NCBI GenBank assembly: GCA_013178375.1
Contig: JABLXQ010000014.1
Coordinates: forward strand, 1-64,000
Length of the DNA stretch: 64,000 bases
Origin: Gammaproteobacteria bacterium
GTDB lineage: Bacteria; Pseudomonadota; Gammaproteobacteria; Pseudomonadales; Ketobacteraceae
Direction of reading: 5' to 3'
Shown here: positions 9,086 to 18,995 of the stretch, one piece after another
Numbering within the stretch: position 1 is the stretch's first letter
How the letters are laid out: the number at the start of each line of letters is the position of its first letter
Notes under the pieces: model-generated
Databases searched by the model: none
What the model saw: the letters and a program-made list of their open reading frames with translations, nothing else
Told to the model about the DNA's origin: nothing
Made by a program: the position numbers and the translations under genes

Positions 9086-10690
9086 GTGTCTGCAGTTTTC
9101 CGGTCCTTATTTCCTTTTGAAAAGAAAGCACTGGCAGTTGCTTGTGCTTTGGTTATAGGTAATGCCGTTCAGGCCCAAACCCTGGAAGAGCGGGTGGAAG
9201 CGCTGGAGCAGACCCAGAACCAGCAAAGTGAAATCAACCAGGTCGTCAGCGATCTGGTGGGCAAGATCAATGTGTCGGGTTTCGTCAGCATCCGGGGCGG
9301 CCAGATTGACGATGAAGATGTTATTTATCTGTCCACGATGGATGACACCTGGACGTTCTCCGAGGAAAGCGTGGCCGGCCTGCAGGTGGATTCCGCCATT
9401 TCTGAAAAGCTGTCGGTGTCGATGCAGCTCAAGGCATCTTCCGCCGAAGAAGGTGTGGAGCTGGAATGGGGCTACCTGGAATATGCCTTCGAACCGGATT
9501 TGAAACTGCGCGCTGGCCGACTGCGGGCGCCGGGCTTCATGCTGTCGGAATTTCTCGATGTGGGCTACGCCTATCCCTGGGTGCAAGTGCCCACCGAGGT
9601 GTATGGCTGGCTGCCGTTTTCCCGCTACGAAGGCATGGATCTGCGCTACTGGACCAGCATTGGCGGCGTCGATTTCCGGTTTAATCCCTACGCTGGCACC
9701 ACCACCAACCAGCAGCTGGCTATGGGCAATCTCGAATTCACCGACCAGAGCAGCGAGTTCGCGGGCCTGGATGTGCAGATGACTTATGACATCTTCACCG
9801 TTCGGGCAGGCTATTCAAAATACCATTTCACGCTGACCGATTCCGTGCTGGACAATTTCATTGGACCGGTGGTGGAAGGGGTCACCATCGTGCCGGATAT
9901 TCCGCCTTATATCGACGGCGTTTCGACGCTGGGCCTGATCAGTTTTGTCGAAGATGTGATGGTGGGTGACGGTACAGCCAATTCAGGTGTGTTGTCGGAT
10001 GCGATTTTAGGCGTGCAAAACGACGGCGATCCGTCGAATGATTTCTTCGTGCCCGTGTTGCAGGCTGAACAGGCTTCTCTGCTGGCACAGCTGGAACCCT
10101 ACCGCACCATTCCCTCCATGAATGGCGCGCAGGACGGCGAGTTCTACGGCGTCGGTTTCAGCGCCGACAATGGTGAATTCCTGCTGATGTCCGAGTTGTC
10201 CAGTTCAGCCATCGAGGGCATCTATCCTGATGTGGAATCGGGCTATGTCATGTTCGGTTACCGTTTTGGTAACTGGATGCCGCACATCACGTTCGCCAAG
10301 ATGTACACCACCAACGATGACGAACGGCCGGAAATCCAGTCCTTTGAACTGAACGAATTGATCTGGAATTCCGATCCCGGACTTGCCCAGCTGGCGGAGG
10401 GCCTTAACGGCTACACCGAAGGTTTGCTGGTCACCATGAACATCATCCGTCTTGAGCAGGAGACGCTGACACTTGGCTTGCGATGGGATCCGGTGGAAAG
10501 TCTCGCAGTCAAAGCGGAAGTGTTTCATGTGGAGCTGCAAAACGGCAGTTATGGCTTCGCCATTCCGAGCGCCATGCTGGCGTTGTCCGAATCCAACTTC
10601 CTGACCTTTGCCGACAGTGAGGCTCCCGTTTATCCGGAACCGGCAGACTCGGTAAATGGCGTGCGCATGTCGCTGGACCTGGTGTTCTGA
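9086..10690 (+). CDS. Outer-membrane porin-like beta-barrel protein
   Basis: Protein of 534 residues starting at GTG with AAGGGGAG upstream. It has a clear Sec signal peptide (hydrophobic core ALAVACALVIGNAVQA, cleavage after VQA-Q), then a short coiled coil (LEERVEALEQTQNQQ) of the kind seen at the N-terminus of trimeric porins, then alternating beta-strand sequence ending in phenylalanine (SLDLVF), the usual last residue of outer-membrane barrels. The substrate is unknown. It is 8 bp upstream of a small periplasmic binding protein gene, which in turn precedes the hybrid kinase, so these genes probably form one transcription unit in which the porin and binding protein serve uptake or sensing of the signal. 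Confidence 0.8.
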   Translation: MSAVFRSLFPFEKKALAVACALVIGNAVQAQTLEERVEALEQTQNQQSEINQVVSDLVGKINVSGFVSIRGGQIDDEDVIYLSTMDDTWTFSEESVAGLQVDSAISEKLSVSMQLKASSAEEGVELEWGYLEYAFEPDLKLRAGRLRAPGFMLSEFLDVGYAYPWVQVPTEVYGWLPFSRYEGMDLRYWTSIGGVDFRFNPYAGTTTNQQLAMGNLEFTDQSSEFAGLDVQMTYDIFTVRAGYSKYHFTLTDSVLDNFIGPVVEGVTIVPDIPPYIDGVSTLGLISFVEDVMVGDGTANSGVLSDAILGVQNDGDPSNDFFVPVLQAEQASLLAQLEPYRTIPSMNGAQDGEFYGVGFSADNGEFLLMSELSSSAIEGIYPDVESGYVMFGYRFGNWMPHITFAKMYTTNDDERPEIQSFELNELIWNSDPGLAQLAEGLNGYTEGLLVTMNIIRLEQETLTLGLRWDPVESLAVKAEVFHVELQNGSYGFAIPSAMLALSESNFLTFADSEAPVYPEPADSVNGVRMSLDLVF

Positions 10691-10698
10691 GCCCTTTT

Positions 10699-11133
10699 AT
10701 GCGATCGAATCTTTTCATCCGCGCCGCGTTCTGGTGTCTGCTGTTGCTGATGCCGGCGTTGTGCCGGGCCGATTTGTACATCGTCGTCAACAAGGGCAAT
10801 ACGCTGGAGAGCATCACGGCCGACCAGGTTGAGCGCATTTACATGCTCAAGACGCGTCGTTTTGAAAATGGCGTCAATGCCGAACCCATTGCGCAGAGTG
10901 ATGGTTCCAGGGCACGCGAAACCTTTAACCGCAAGGTACTGAACCGCACCGAACAGCAACTGCGATACTACTGGTCACGCCGCATGTTTTCCGGCGGCGA
11001 GCGGCCACCACAGGTAGGTTTGAACGATTCCGAAATAGAGACCTTTGTTGCCGATCACCAGGGTGGAATAGGTTATCTGACCGCCGCACCAAAGGATGAA
11101 AACGTCAAGACCCTGCTGGTTGTAAAAGACTGA
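10699..11133 (+). CDS. Small periplasmic PstS-like substrate-binding domain protein
   Basis: Protein of 144 residues with a signal peptide (AAFWCLLLLMPALCRA, cleavage before DLYIVV). The mature part matches the short phosphate-ABC-transporter-type binding domain found in many proteobacteria: LESITADQVERIYMLK near the start, FNRKVLNR in the middle and GGIGYLTAAP near the end. At this length it is one lobe of a classical binding protein, so ligand binding may differ from PstS. No permease or ATPase is adjacent. The gene lies between an outer-membrane barrel and a hybrid sensor kinase, and similar small proteins are often found next to kinases; a sensory accessory role is likely but inferred. 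Confidence 0.75.
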   Translation: MRSNLFIRAAFWCLLLLMPALCRADLYIVVNKGNTLESITADQVERIYMLKTRRFENGVNAEPIAQSDGSRARETFNRKVLNRTEQQLRYYWSRRMFSGGERPPQVGLNDSEIETFVADHQGGIGYLTAAPKDENVKTLLVVKD

Positions 11134-11170
11134 TGTACATGACCACCCTGTTACTGCTCAGGGCGTTGTC

Positions 11171-14100
11171 ATGATGATGCCACGCATGTTCAACTCCTCA
11201 ATCAAGCTCAAGCTGATTTTTCTCACGACGTTTGCACTCGTCGGATTCACTATCATCCTGGTGGGCAATCTCCTTTTCTTCAAACAGTCCAGCGAGGAAC
11301 TGGGGCGGGTGCAGAATGTGGATCTGCGCACCGTGCAGATTGCCAACGACCTGTTGATCGGATTGGCGGATCTCAATCGCCTGTTCGAAGCCGTGGTGGT
11401 GGAAATGGACAAGGACACGCTGGATGAAGCCCTGAAAATTGCCGAAGCCCAGAAGTCCAAGATCAACCAGATTGGTGGTCTCAACCCCTCCATGGCCGAC
11501 GAGAGCAAACAACTGGCCCAGACCTTCATTGACTACATCACGGAAAACCAGACCTACGCAGAAGACGTGATCGAGGGACGTCTGGAAGGCGATGCCATGT
11601 ATGGTGCCTTCTCCTCGGCGTTGGCCAAGCGCGGCGTCTATGACCAGATGCTGCGGGCGATGGGCAAGAAAATAAATGCGGATTTTGCCGCCACCTTGCA
11701 AAACCTGCGCGATCGTTCAGAGGAAGTGACCCAGCGCCAGTTCACGCTGGCTTCATTGCTGTTCCTGGTGTTTGCCCTCGCCATCATCTGGTTTGCCCGC
11801 ATGATTGCGCGCACCATCGAGAATGTGATCGGCGTGGCCGGGCAAATCGCCCAGGGCAACCTGGACGTGGAAGTGGGCAGGGCCGGCAGTGAGGAATTCC
11901 AGCGTTTGTTCAACGCGCTTGATGTCATGCGCGATCGACTGAAACATCAGCATCAGGAAAGCCAGTCGCGGCAAAAGCGCCAGAATCAGCTGGCCAAGCT
12001 CAACGAGGCCCTGCGTGGCGAAAAAGGTGTGCAGCAACTGGGCGAAAATATCCTGCGCTGTCTGTCGGAGGAGATGGGCACGCTGGTGGGTGCCTTCTAT
12101 TTGATGGAAAACAATGCGCTGGTGATGAAGGCAAGCCACGCCTACAGCGTACGCAAGGGTGATCGCAGCCGCTTCGCACTGGGCGAGTCGCTGGTAGGTC
12201 AGGCTGCGCTGGAGCAACAACAGTTTGTAGTGCGTGATTTGCCAGCGGACTATGCCAGCATATCCTCCGGCCTGGGTGAATCTGTGCCCACGGAAGTGCT
12301 GGTGGTGCCGGTTGCACTGAATGGAAAGCTGTTGGGCGTCATCGAGCTGTTGAGCTTTCGCAGCTTCACTGAAGAGGATCTCGACTTTATCCACCGTGGC
12401 GGCGATGGCATGGCCATCGCGCTCAACTCGGCCCTGTCCCGTCTTCAGCTGGCGGAAGCGTTCGAGCAAACCCAACGCCAGGCCGAAGCGCTGGAGCAGC
12501 AGCAGGAAGAGCTGCGCGCCACCAACGAGGAGCTGGAAGAACAGGCCTCGATCCTGCGTGCATCCGAGGAGAACCTGCAGCAGCAGCAGGAAGAGCTGCG
12601 GGTGATGAATGAGGAGCTCGAAGAGCGCAATCGCTTGCTCGACCGGCAGAAAGACGAGATCGTACGCAACAACGCCGCGCTGGAACGGTCGCGCCGCGAC
12701 CTGCAGGAAAAGGCCAAGCAACTGGAGCTCAGCGGACGCTACAAATCGGAATTTCTGTCCACCATGTCGCACGAGTTGCGCACGCCGCTGAACAGCATTC
12801 TGATCCTGTCCCAGGGGCTGATGGAAAATCGCAAACAGAATCTGGATGAGCGTCAGGTTGAGCATGCCCGCGTCATCTATTCGTCCGGCCGCGATCTACT
12901 GATGCTGATCAACGACATTCTCGACCTGTCCAAGGTGGAGGAAGGCAAGCTGGAGTTGCTCAGCGACGATATCGAACTGCAGGACCTGGCAGACAAGCTG
13001 ATGGCGCAGTTCGAGGCGCAGGCGGAATCCAAGGGGCTGCAATTTTCCATTCGTATCGACAGCGCACTACCCACCAGCATCGTGACCGACGAACAGCGTC
13101 TGGGCCAGATTCTGCGTAATTTTCTGTCCAACGCATTCAAGTTCACCCACAAGGGCCGGGTGGAACTGATCATGGAAATGCCGGCGCAGCCACTGCAACT
13201 GAAAAGCAGCCTGTTGCAGCCAGAGAATGCCATCGCGTTTCGTGTGCGCGATTCCGGCATCGGCATTCCCGCTGACAAACAGGAACTGGTGTTCGAGGCA
13301 TTCCAGCAGGTGGACGGCACCATCAGCCGCAAATATGGCGGTACCGGACTGGGGCTCACCATTTCCCGCAAGCTGGCAGAACTGATGGGCGGTGGCATCC
13401 AGCTGGAAAGTCCGGGCGAAAACCAGGGTTCTACTTTTTCACTGATTCTGCCACGCGTGCTGGCCAATACTACCGAGCGTCGCGATCCACCGGCTTATCC
13501 CGTCAGCCACGCTCTGGCTCCGCCGCCAGCACCGGCAGTCACCTCAGCGCCGGTTGCACCGGAAACACAGCCGGTCAATGCCGAAAACCTGATTCTGATC
13601 GTAGAGGACGACACCGGCTTCAGTCGCGTGCTGCACAATCTGGCGGAGGAATTCGGATTCCGCGTGAAGTGCGTGCATACCGTAGCGGACGCCTATCGCT
13701 TCCTGGAACAGAATGTGCCGGGATCTGTCATTCTCGATCTGGGTCTGCCGGATGCGCCGGGCGAACAGTTGCTGAATCACATCAAGTCGCATCCGCGCAC
13801 CAGCAAGATTCCAGTGCATGTCATCTCCGGCAATCCCAATATCAGAACCACTGATCTGCCCGGTGCCCAGGAATTCATTCCCAAGCCGTTTGGCAAGGCG
13901 CGGCTGGACCAGCTGTTCAGCGACATCGGTCAGGAGCTGGGTCGCAATCAGAACCGGCGTGTATTGGTGATCGAGGACGATCCGGTGCAGCGCGAAGCGT
14001 TACAGGAAAGTTTTGCGCGCCAGAACACGCCCTGTGATCTGGCTGGCACTGGCGAGGAAGCGGAATCCCTGTTGGGGATGGAGCAATACGGCGCCATCAT

Positions 14101-14755
14101 TCTGGATCTGGATCTGCCGGATTGCGATGGCTTTGAATTACTGGAACGGATAGGGAAAAAGAAAGATGGATTTACTCATATCATTATTTATACCGCGCGT
14201 GATCTCACGAAAAAGCAGGATGCCGATTTGCGCAGGTACGCTGATCGCATAGTACTGAAAACGGATAAATCGATCGGGCGCCTGCTGAATGAAACGTCTC
14301 TGTTCCTGCACTGGCTGAAGGGCGACGGCAAGCGTAATCCAGAGGCGGAAAAACCAGAAGCCGATTTTCTGGCGGAACCAGACGCTGGCCGCCGCATTCT
14401 GTTGGTGGATGATGACATCCGCAATCTGTATTCACTATCGGCGGTGCTGGAAGAAGCGGGCATGCAGATCGCCACTGCCAGCACCGGTCTGGAAGCGCTG
14501 GACGCACTGGAAAGCGATGGTTCGTTCGACCTGATCCTGATGGACATCATGATGCCGGAAATGGATGGCTTCGAAGCCATGCAACGGATTCGCGCCAACG
14601 AACGCTTCCGTTCCATCCCCATCATCGCGCTCACCGCGAAAGCCATGCGTGATGACCGTGCGCGTTGCATGGAGGCGGGGGCCAATGACTACCTGTCGAA
14701 GCCGGTGGATACCAGCAAGCTGAAAACCATGATCAGAATGTGGCTCGGACAATGA
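11171..14755 (+). CDS. Hybrid sensor histidine kinase with GAF domain and three receiver domains
   Basis: Large signalling protein of 1194 residues. Order: transmembrane helix (about 11-34), periplasmic helical sensor, second helix (about 194-212), HAMP (213-262), GAF (286-423), long Gln/Glu-rich coiled coil (424-525), HisKA with phospho-acceptor in STMSHELRTPLN (near 533), ATPase with N-box NFLSNAFKF, DSGIGIP and GGTGLGLTI, then three receivers at about 806-916, 928-1040 and 1075-1193. The receivers keep their acidic pockets and phospho-Asp (LDLGLPD, LDLDLPD, MDIMMPEMDG). The coiled coil between GAF and HisKA contains two near-repeats of EELR-x-NEELEE. The stop overlaps the CheR start (ATGA), so kinase and CheR are translationally coupled. 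Output may pass through the response regulator at 16195. Confidence 0.95.
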   Translation: MMMPRMFNSSIKLKLIFLTTFALVGFTIILVGNLLFFKQSSEELGRVQNVDLRTVQIANDLLIGLADLNRLFEAVVVEMDKDTLDEALKIAEAQKSKINQIGGLNPSMADESKQLAQTFIDYITENQTYAEDVIEGRLEGDAMYGAFSSALAKRGVYDQMLRAMGKKINADFAATLQNLRDRSEEVTQRQFTLASLLFLVFALAIIWFARMIARTIENVIGVAGQIAQGNLDVEVGRAGSEEFQRLFNALDVMRDRLKHQHQESQSRQKRQNQLAKLNEALRGEKGVQQLGENILRCLSEEMGTLVGAFYLMENNALVMKASHAYSVRKGDRSRFALGESLVGQAALEQQQFVVRDLPADYASISSGLGESVPTEVLVVPVALNGKLLGVIELLSFRSFTEEDLDFIHRGGDGMAIALNSALSRLQLAEAFEQTQRQAEALEQQQEELRATNEELEEQASILRASEENLQQQQEELRVMNEELEERNRLLDRQKDEIVRNNAALERSRRDLQEKAKQLELSGRYKSEFLSTMSHELRTPLNSILILSQGLMENRKQNLDERQVEHARVIYSSGRDLLMLINDILDLSKVEEGKLELLSDDIELQDLADKLMAQFEAQAESKGLQFSIRIDSALPTSIVTDEQRLGQILRNFLSNAFKFTHKGRVELIMEMPAQPLQLKSSLLQPENAIAFRVRDSGIGIPADKQELVFEAFQQVDGTISRKYGGTGLGLTISRKLAELMGGGIQLESPGENQGSTFSLILPRVLANTTERRDPPAYPVSHALAPPPAPAVTSAPVAPETQPVNAENLILIVEDDTGFSRVLHNLAEEFGFRVKCVHTVADAYRFLEQNVPGSVILDLGLPDAPGEQLLNHIKSHPRTSKIPVHVISGNPNIRTTDLPGAQEFIPKPFGKARLDQLFSDIGQELGRNQNRRVLVIEDDPVQREALQESFARQNTPCDLAGTGEEAESLLGMEQYGAIILDLDLPDCDGFELLERIGKKKDGFTHIIIYTARDLTKKQDADLRRYADRIVLKTDKSIGRLLNETSLFLHWLKGDGKRNPEAEKPEADFLAEPDAGRRILLVDDDIRNLYSLSAVLEEAGMQIATASTGLEALDALESDGSFDLILMDIMMPEMDGFEAMQRIRANERFRSIPIIALTAKAMRDDRARCMEAGANDYLSKPVDTSKLKTMIRMWLGQ

Positions 14756-15600
14756 TTGCTGCGGTGGAACGGAACAGCGAATTGCTGGATGACTTCGAGA
14801 TCGAAGTGGAGTGCCTGCTGGAAGCGCTCTTTCTGCGCTGGGGGCATGATTTTCGTGGTTACTCGCGGGCATCGCTGCGGCGCCGCGTGGCGCGCTATCT
14901 GGCGGATACCGGCATCCAGCGCATGGCGGATCTGCAGCACGAACTGATCCGCGATCCGCAACGTTGCCAGCATTTCGTGCGCGGACTTACCGTGAATGTC
15001 ACCGACATGTTTCGTGATCCCGCATTTTACTCGGTGCTGCGGACCCAGGTAATTCCGGAATTGCGCAGCCATCCTTTCATCAAGATCTGGCACGCGGGCT
15101 GCTCCACCGGTGAAGAAGCCTATTCCATGTCGATCCTGCTGCAGGAGGAGGGGCTGGCGGAACGCGCCGTCATTTACGCCACCGACATCAATTCCCGCGT
15201 TCTGGAACACGCCCGCACGGGTATCTACCATGACAAGATGCTGGTGACCGCGCGCGAAAATTATCAGGCCAGTGGCGGCAAGGTGCAGCTGGACGATTAT
15301 ATTTCAACGGGATACGAGCGTTTCATCATGGACCCGGTATTGAAGCGCAACATCGTATTCACCACCCATGATCTGGTAACCGATCAGGTGTTCGGCGAAA
15401 TGCAGCTGGTGATCTGTCGCAACGTGCTGATCTACTTTCGCCGCGAACTTCAGTCCCGGGTGCTAACCTTATTTTATGAAAGTCTGGATATGGGTGGATT
15501 TCTCGGGCTTGGCATCAAGGAGTCCCTGAGCGCGCTGCCAAACCAAAATAGTTTCAGAATCGTTGATTCGGCCGTGCGGCTGTTTCAGCGCATCGACTGA
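14752..15600 (+). CDS. CheR-type protein-glutamate methyltransferase
   Basis: S-adenosylmethionine-dependent methyltransferase of the CheR family, 282 residues. It has the CheR N-terminal helical domain (RWGHDFRGYSRASLRRRVARYL), the SAM-binding segment HAGCSTGEEAYSMS and the conserved ICRNVLIYF. In chemotaxis CheR methylates receptor glutamates; here there is no receptor in the operon, so its target may be the coiled coil of the preceding kinase or a remote receptor. The start ATG at 14752 overlaps the kinase stop by 4 nt. CheB follows. Comparable kinase-CheR-CheB sets occur in many proteobacteria and are thought to adapt sensor kinases, but the target here is inferred. Confidence 0.9.
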   Translation: MIAAVERNSELLDDFEIEVECLLEALFLRWGHDFRGYSRASLRRRVARYLADTGIQRMADLQHELIRDPQRCQHFVRGLTVNVTDMFRDPAFYSVLRTQVIPELRSHPFIKIWHAGCSTGEEAYSMSILLQEEGLAERAVIYATDINSRVLEHARTGIYHDKMLVTARENYQASGGKVQLDDYISTGYERFIMDPVLKRNIVFTTHDLVTDQVFGEMQLVICRNVLIYFRRELQSRVLTLFYESLDMGGFLGLGIKESLSALPNQNSFRIVDSAVRLFQRID

Positions 15601-15616
15601 AGACTGGCGGCAGGAC

Positions 15617-16198
15617 ATGCGGGATCAGCAGCTTGTCATCGTGGGTGCATCGAGTGGCGGGCTGGATGCCGTGCTGGCTCTGCTGGCAGCATTGTCACCG
15701 GATTACAGCGTGCCTCTGCTGGTGGTGCTGCACCAGCGGGCCAACCGCGAAAGCGGGGTGCCGGCGATGCTGGCGCGGAATACCCATTTGCAGGTGCTGG
15801 AGGTGGAGGACAAGCTGTCGATCAATGCGGGTCACCTGTATGTAGCGCCACCGAACTATCATGTGTTGATAGAAAAAGAGAAGTTATTGTCCTTGAGTAT
15901 CGAGCCGCCCGTGAATTACTGCCGACCCTCCATCGACGTCACGCTGGAATCCGCCGCGTTCGTCTATCGCGAGTGGCTGGTCGCCTGCGTTCTCAGCGGT
16001 GCCAACCAGGATGGCGCGGAAGGCGCGCGCGAAGTGAAGCGTCGCGGTGGTCGCGTGTACGTACAGGATGCCGCAGAGGCGCAAGTGGGGACGATGCCCC
16101 AGGCCGTTGCGGCGGCGGTCAGTGTTGATGGCGTGTTATCGATGGGCGGCATGGCAGAAATGCTGAATCGCATGAACCGGTCGGAGTGCGCAACATGA
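15617..16198 (+). CDS. CheB-type methylesterase, catalytic domain only
   Basis: Protein of 193 residues covering only the CheB catalytic domain. The N-terminal receiver present in classical CheB is missing. Catalytic elements are visible: the serine loop VGASSGG, a histidine in VVLHQR and an aspartate in SGANQDGAEG. It should hydrolyse protein glutamate methyl esters or deamidate glutamines. Without a receiver, it cannot be activated by phosphorylation in the usual way; partner binding to the kinase receivers could replace that. The start at 15617 has GGCGGCAGG upstream, and the stop overlaps the next gene by 4 nt. It pairs with the CheR just before it. Confidence 0.88.
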   Translation: MRDQQLVIVGASSGGLDAVLALLAALSPDYSVPLLVVLHQRANRESGVPAMLARNTHLQVLEVEDKLSINAGHLYVAPPNYHVLIEKEKLLSLSIEPPVNYCRPSIDVTLESAAFVYREWLVACVLSGANQDGAEGAREVKRRGGRVYVQDAAEAQVGTMPQAVAAAVSVDGVLSMGGMAEMLNRMNRSECAT

Positions 16199-18327
16199 AG
16201 CAGAATATTCTGATCGTGGATGATCAACGTCCCAATCTGGTGGCGCTGGAAGCGACGCTGGCGGAGCTGGATATCAACATCATTGCCGCCACGTCCGGCC
16301 CTGAGGCGCTGTCGATTCTGCTCAAGCAGAATGTGGCGCTCGTTCTGCTGGATGTGCAGATGCCCGGCATGGATGGTTTCGAAGTAGCAGGCCTGATGCG
16401 GCAACGCGGCAAGACCCGTCATACTCCCATTATTTTTCTTACCGCCATCAACAAGGAAGACAGCTACCTGTTCAAGGGCTACGAAAGCGGTGGCGTCGAT
16501 TTCATTTTCAAACCGTTCGATCCCTTTGTGCTGGTCAGCAAGGTACGTATTTTTCTCGAGCTGGACCTGCGCCGGCAACAGCTGGAAGATGCACTTAACA
16601 AACTCAAGCAGCTCAAGACCAGTAACGAAATCCTGCTGCGGTCCGTGGGTGAGGGCATCATCGGTGTCGCCGCCAACGGCGTTATCAGTTTCGTCAATCC
16701 AGCCGCTGAATTAGTGCTGGGTTGTGTGGCGATCGACTTGATCGGACAACCGGTTTACAAGTCCGTCATCGTGTCTGCACAGCAAGTGGACCAGCGGAGC
16801 TGGGAGGAATCGAAGATCTACAAATTCTGTTCCCAGGGCCAGGCCTATCACACCGACGTGGCGGTGTTTCGCACCTTCGCCAATCGCATGCTGCCGGTAG
16901 AGTACACCGCCAGCCCCACGCACTTGCCCAATGGCGGTTTCGATGGCGTGGTGATCGTGTTCAAGGACATCACCGAGCGCAAGAAAATCGAGGAAAAGCT
17001 CAACTACATGGCGCAGTACGATGCGCTGACTGGGCTGGGCAACCGCAACCTGTTCGGCTCGGCGCTGAACAACGCCATCACCTTCAGCAAGCACAGCGGG
17101 CAGTCCTTTGCCCTGTTGTTCATGGACCTGGATCGCTTCAAGCAGGTCAATGACACACTGGGGCATCATGCCGGTGACCAGTTGCTGAAGGACGTGGCAT
17201 TGCGGGTCAGCGATGGCATCCGTGACACCGACATTCTGTGCCGTCTGGGCGGCGACGAGTTCACCATCATCATCAACGGCAAGGCGGCGGAGTCGGCGTC
17301 GCTGCGGATTTCGGAAAAGCTGATTGGCGCGCTGTCACGCCCGTTCGAAATTTTCGGTCAGGAAATTTATGTGGGTGCCAGTATTGGCATCGTCTATTTC
17401 CCTGGCATGGGCGAGGATGCCCAGGAGCTGATCAAGAATGCCGACATGGCCATGTACCAGGCCAAGCACGAAGGGCGCAACCGTTTCCGGGTGTTCGAGC
17501 AAGGCATGCGGGCACAGATCGAGGAATCCATGGCGCTGGAGCTTGAACTGCGGCGCGCCACCGACATCATGGATTTTTTCCTGCACTATCAGCCCAAAGT
17601 CGACATGCACAGTGGTGACATCGTCGGGCTTGAGGCGTTGATCCGCTGGCGTGTCGGCGATCGGCTGATATCACCGGCCGTCTTCATTCCAGTGGCGGAG
17701 GAGACGGGCCTGATCGGCAGCATCGGGCGCTGGGTGTTCGAAACCGCCTGCGCACAAGTGCGGGCATGGCATGATGCATTCGACCTGCCGGAAGGATTCC
17801 GCGTCTCGGTCAACATGTCGGTGCAGCAGCTGCAGGACCCGAATCTGGTGCATGAACTTACCCGCATCATGCATCACTGCCAGGTGCTGGGTGACTGGAT
17901 GGAACTGGAAATCACCGAAAGCCTGTTGCTGGAAAAAACCGAGGAAAACATCGAGCGGCTGGCCAGCATCCGCCAGCAGGGCTGCGGTGTGGCGCTGGAT
18001 GACTTTGGCACTGGCTACTCCTCCATGAGCTATCTGGCGCAGCTGCCGCTGAGTGTCATGAAAATCGACAAGATCTTTGTTGACGACATTCATCGTCCCC
18101 AGGGCAGCGCGATTGTCTCGGCTGTGCTGGCGCTGGCGCGGGGCCTGAATGTGGATGTGGTGGCAGAGGGGGTTGAAACGGCCGAGCAGGCCCGGGAACT
18201 GAAGGCGCTCGGCTGTCGCTTTGCCCAGGGCTACTACTTTGCAAAACCGCTGGGCGTAACCGATATCGACGTGCTGCTGATGCAGAAATACGCCCGCGCT
18301 GCACAGGACCGCCGCGTCAACCCTTGA
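16195..18327 (+). CDS. Response regulator with PAS, GGDEF and EAL domains
   Basis: Cyclic-di-GMP enzyme of 710 residues controlled by a receiver. Order: receiver (1-125; VDDQ, phospho-Asp in LLDVQMPGMDG), PAS (about 145-255), GGDEF (motif GGDEF near 351, intact, with an RDTD inhibitory-site motif just before it), EAL (LEALIRW near 478, with MEITES, LDDFGTGYSS, MKIDKIFV and the final QGYYFAKP). Both synthesis and breakdown could be functional; which dominates cannot be read. Its start overlaps the CheB stop (ATGA), so it is likely the output of the kinase two genes upstream. It ends 11 bp inside the convergent gene at 18317. Confidence 0.95.
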   Translation: MKQNILIVDDQRPNLVALEATLAELDINIIAATSGPEALSILLKQNVALVLLDVQMPGMDGFEVAGLMRQRGKTRHTPIIFLTAINKEDSYLFKGYESGGVDFIFKPFDPFVLVSKVRIFLELDLRRQQLEDALNKLKQLKTSNEILLRSVGEGIIGVAANGVISFVNPAAELVLGCVAIDLIGQPVYKSVIVSAQQVDQRSWEESKIYKFCSQGQAYHTDVAVFRTFANRMLPVEYTASPTHLPNGGFDGVVIVFKDITERKKIEEKLNYMAQYDALTGLGNRNLFGSALNNAITFSKHSGQSFALLFMDLDRFKQVNDTLGHHAGDQLLKDVALRVSDGIRDTDILCRLGGDEFTIIINGKAAESASLRISEKLIGALSRPFEIFGQEIYVGASIGIVYFPGMGEDAQELIKNADMAMYQAKHEGRNRFRVFEQGMRAQIEESMALELELRRATDIMDFFLHYQPKVDMHSGDIVGLEALIRWRVGDRLISPAVFIPVAEETGLIGSIGRWVFETACAQVRAWHDAFDLPEGFRVSVNMSVQQLQDPNLVHELTRIMHHCQVLGDWMELEITESLLLEKTEENIERLASIRQQGCGVALDDFGTGYSSMSYLAQLPLSVMKIDKIFVDDIHRPQGSAIVSAVLALARGLNVDVVAEGVETAEQARELKALGCRFAQGYYFAKPLGVTDIDVLLMQKYARAAQDRRVNP

Positions 18328-18907
18328 TCACCGACCGCTTTTCCTTGAACGCGGCAACGTGCTCCCTCAGGGCCCGTTCCATGTCGCTCAGATCGTCCTT
18401 GGTATTCAGCACCGTCTCGCCATCCCGTGGCGACATGCCTTTGTAGATGTAGACGCTCTCCAGCATCATCTTGCGGATGGGGGAGTGCTTGTCCAGGCCA
18501 CGCTCTTTGCAGATGATGTCCACCGACAGCTCGAATGCCTTGTCGTAGCCGTGCCGGTCGATGGAGATGGTGCGGAACTTGGGTTTGCTCAGCTCCTCGG
18601 AATTGACCCGGATTTCAAACACGTGGGCTGGCTTGCGGCCTTCCCGGTGGCGCACGCGCTCCTTCAGGCCTACGATGCGGCCCTCCGGGTGAATCAGCCT
18701 CTCTACCGACAGATCCTTGCGCATGAAGTGGGCGCGCTGGCGCTGGGCCAGTTCAACGTCCTTGGCCTGGGCTTCCTCCAGCGTTTCCAGCAACTCATCT
18801 TCCGTCAGGAAGCGGCCATTCTTCTTCAGCGGGTAGTAAACCTGGTATTCCTTGCCATTCCAGGCGCGGTAGACACGAATGTAGTCTTCACTGACTGATA
18901 TCGCCAT
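18317..18907 (-). CDS. Conserved-looking hypothetical protein
   Basis: Protein of 196 residues that I do not recognise. It has no signal peptide, membrane helix or familiar enzyme motif. The composition is rich in charged residues: an acidic helix (LTEDELLETLEEAQAKD) lies near residue 40 and a basic segment (LKERVRHREGRK) near residue 85. It looks like a soluble cytoplasmic protein. Codon use is like its neighbours, which supports a real gene. It converges with the REC-PAS-GGDEF-EAL gene, overlapping it by 11 bp, and its own promoter would lie in the 18908-19000 stretch before the tRNA. The ATG at 18907 lacks a strong ribosome-binding site. Confidence 0.65.
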   Translation of the reverse strand: MAISVSEDYIRVYRAWNGKEYQVYYPLKKNGRFLTEDELLETLEEAQAKDVELAQRQRAHFMRKDLSVERLIHPEGRIVGLKERVRHREGRKPAHVFEIRVNSEELSKPKFRTISIDRHGYDKAFELSVDIICKERGLDKHSPIRKMMLESVYIYKGMSPRDGETVLNTKDDLSDMERALREHVAAFKEKRSVIKG

Positions 18908-18995
18908 GCGTTCAGGATTCCCGGTGGATAGTACGATTGGGTTACTTTACCAAAGTCTATCAACGGGCGGCATTTTTCAACCGGCGAATATTCCG

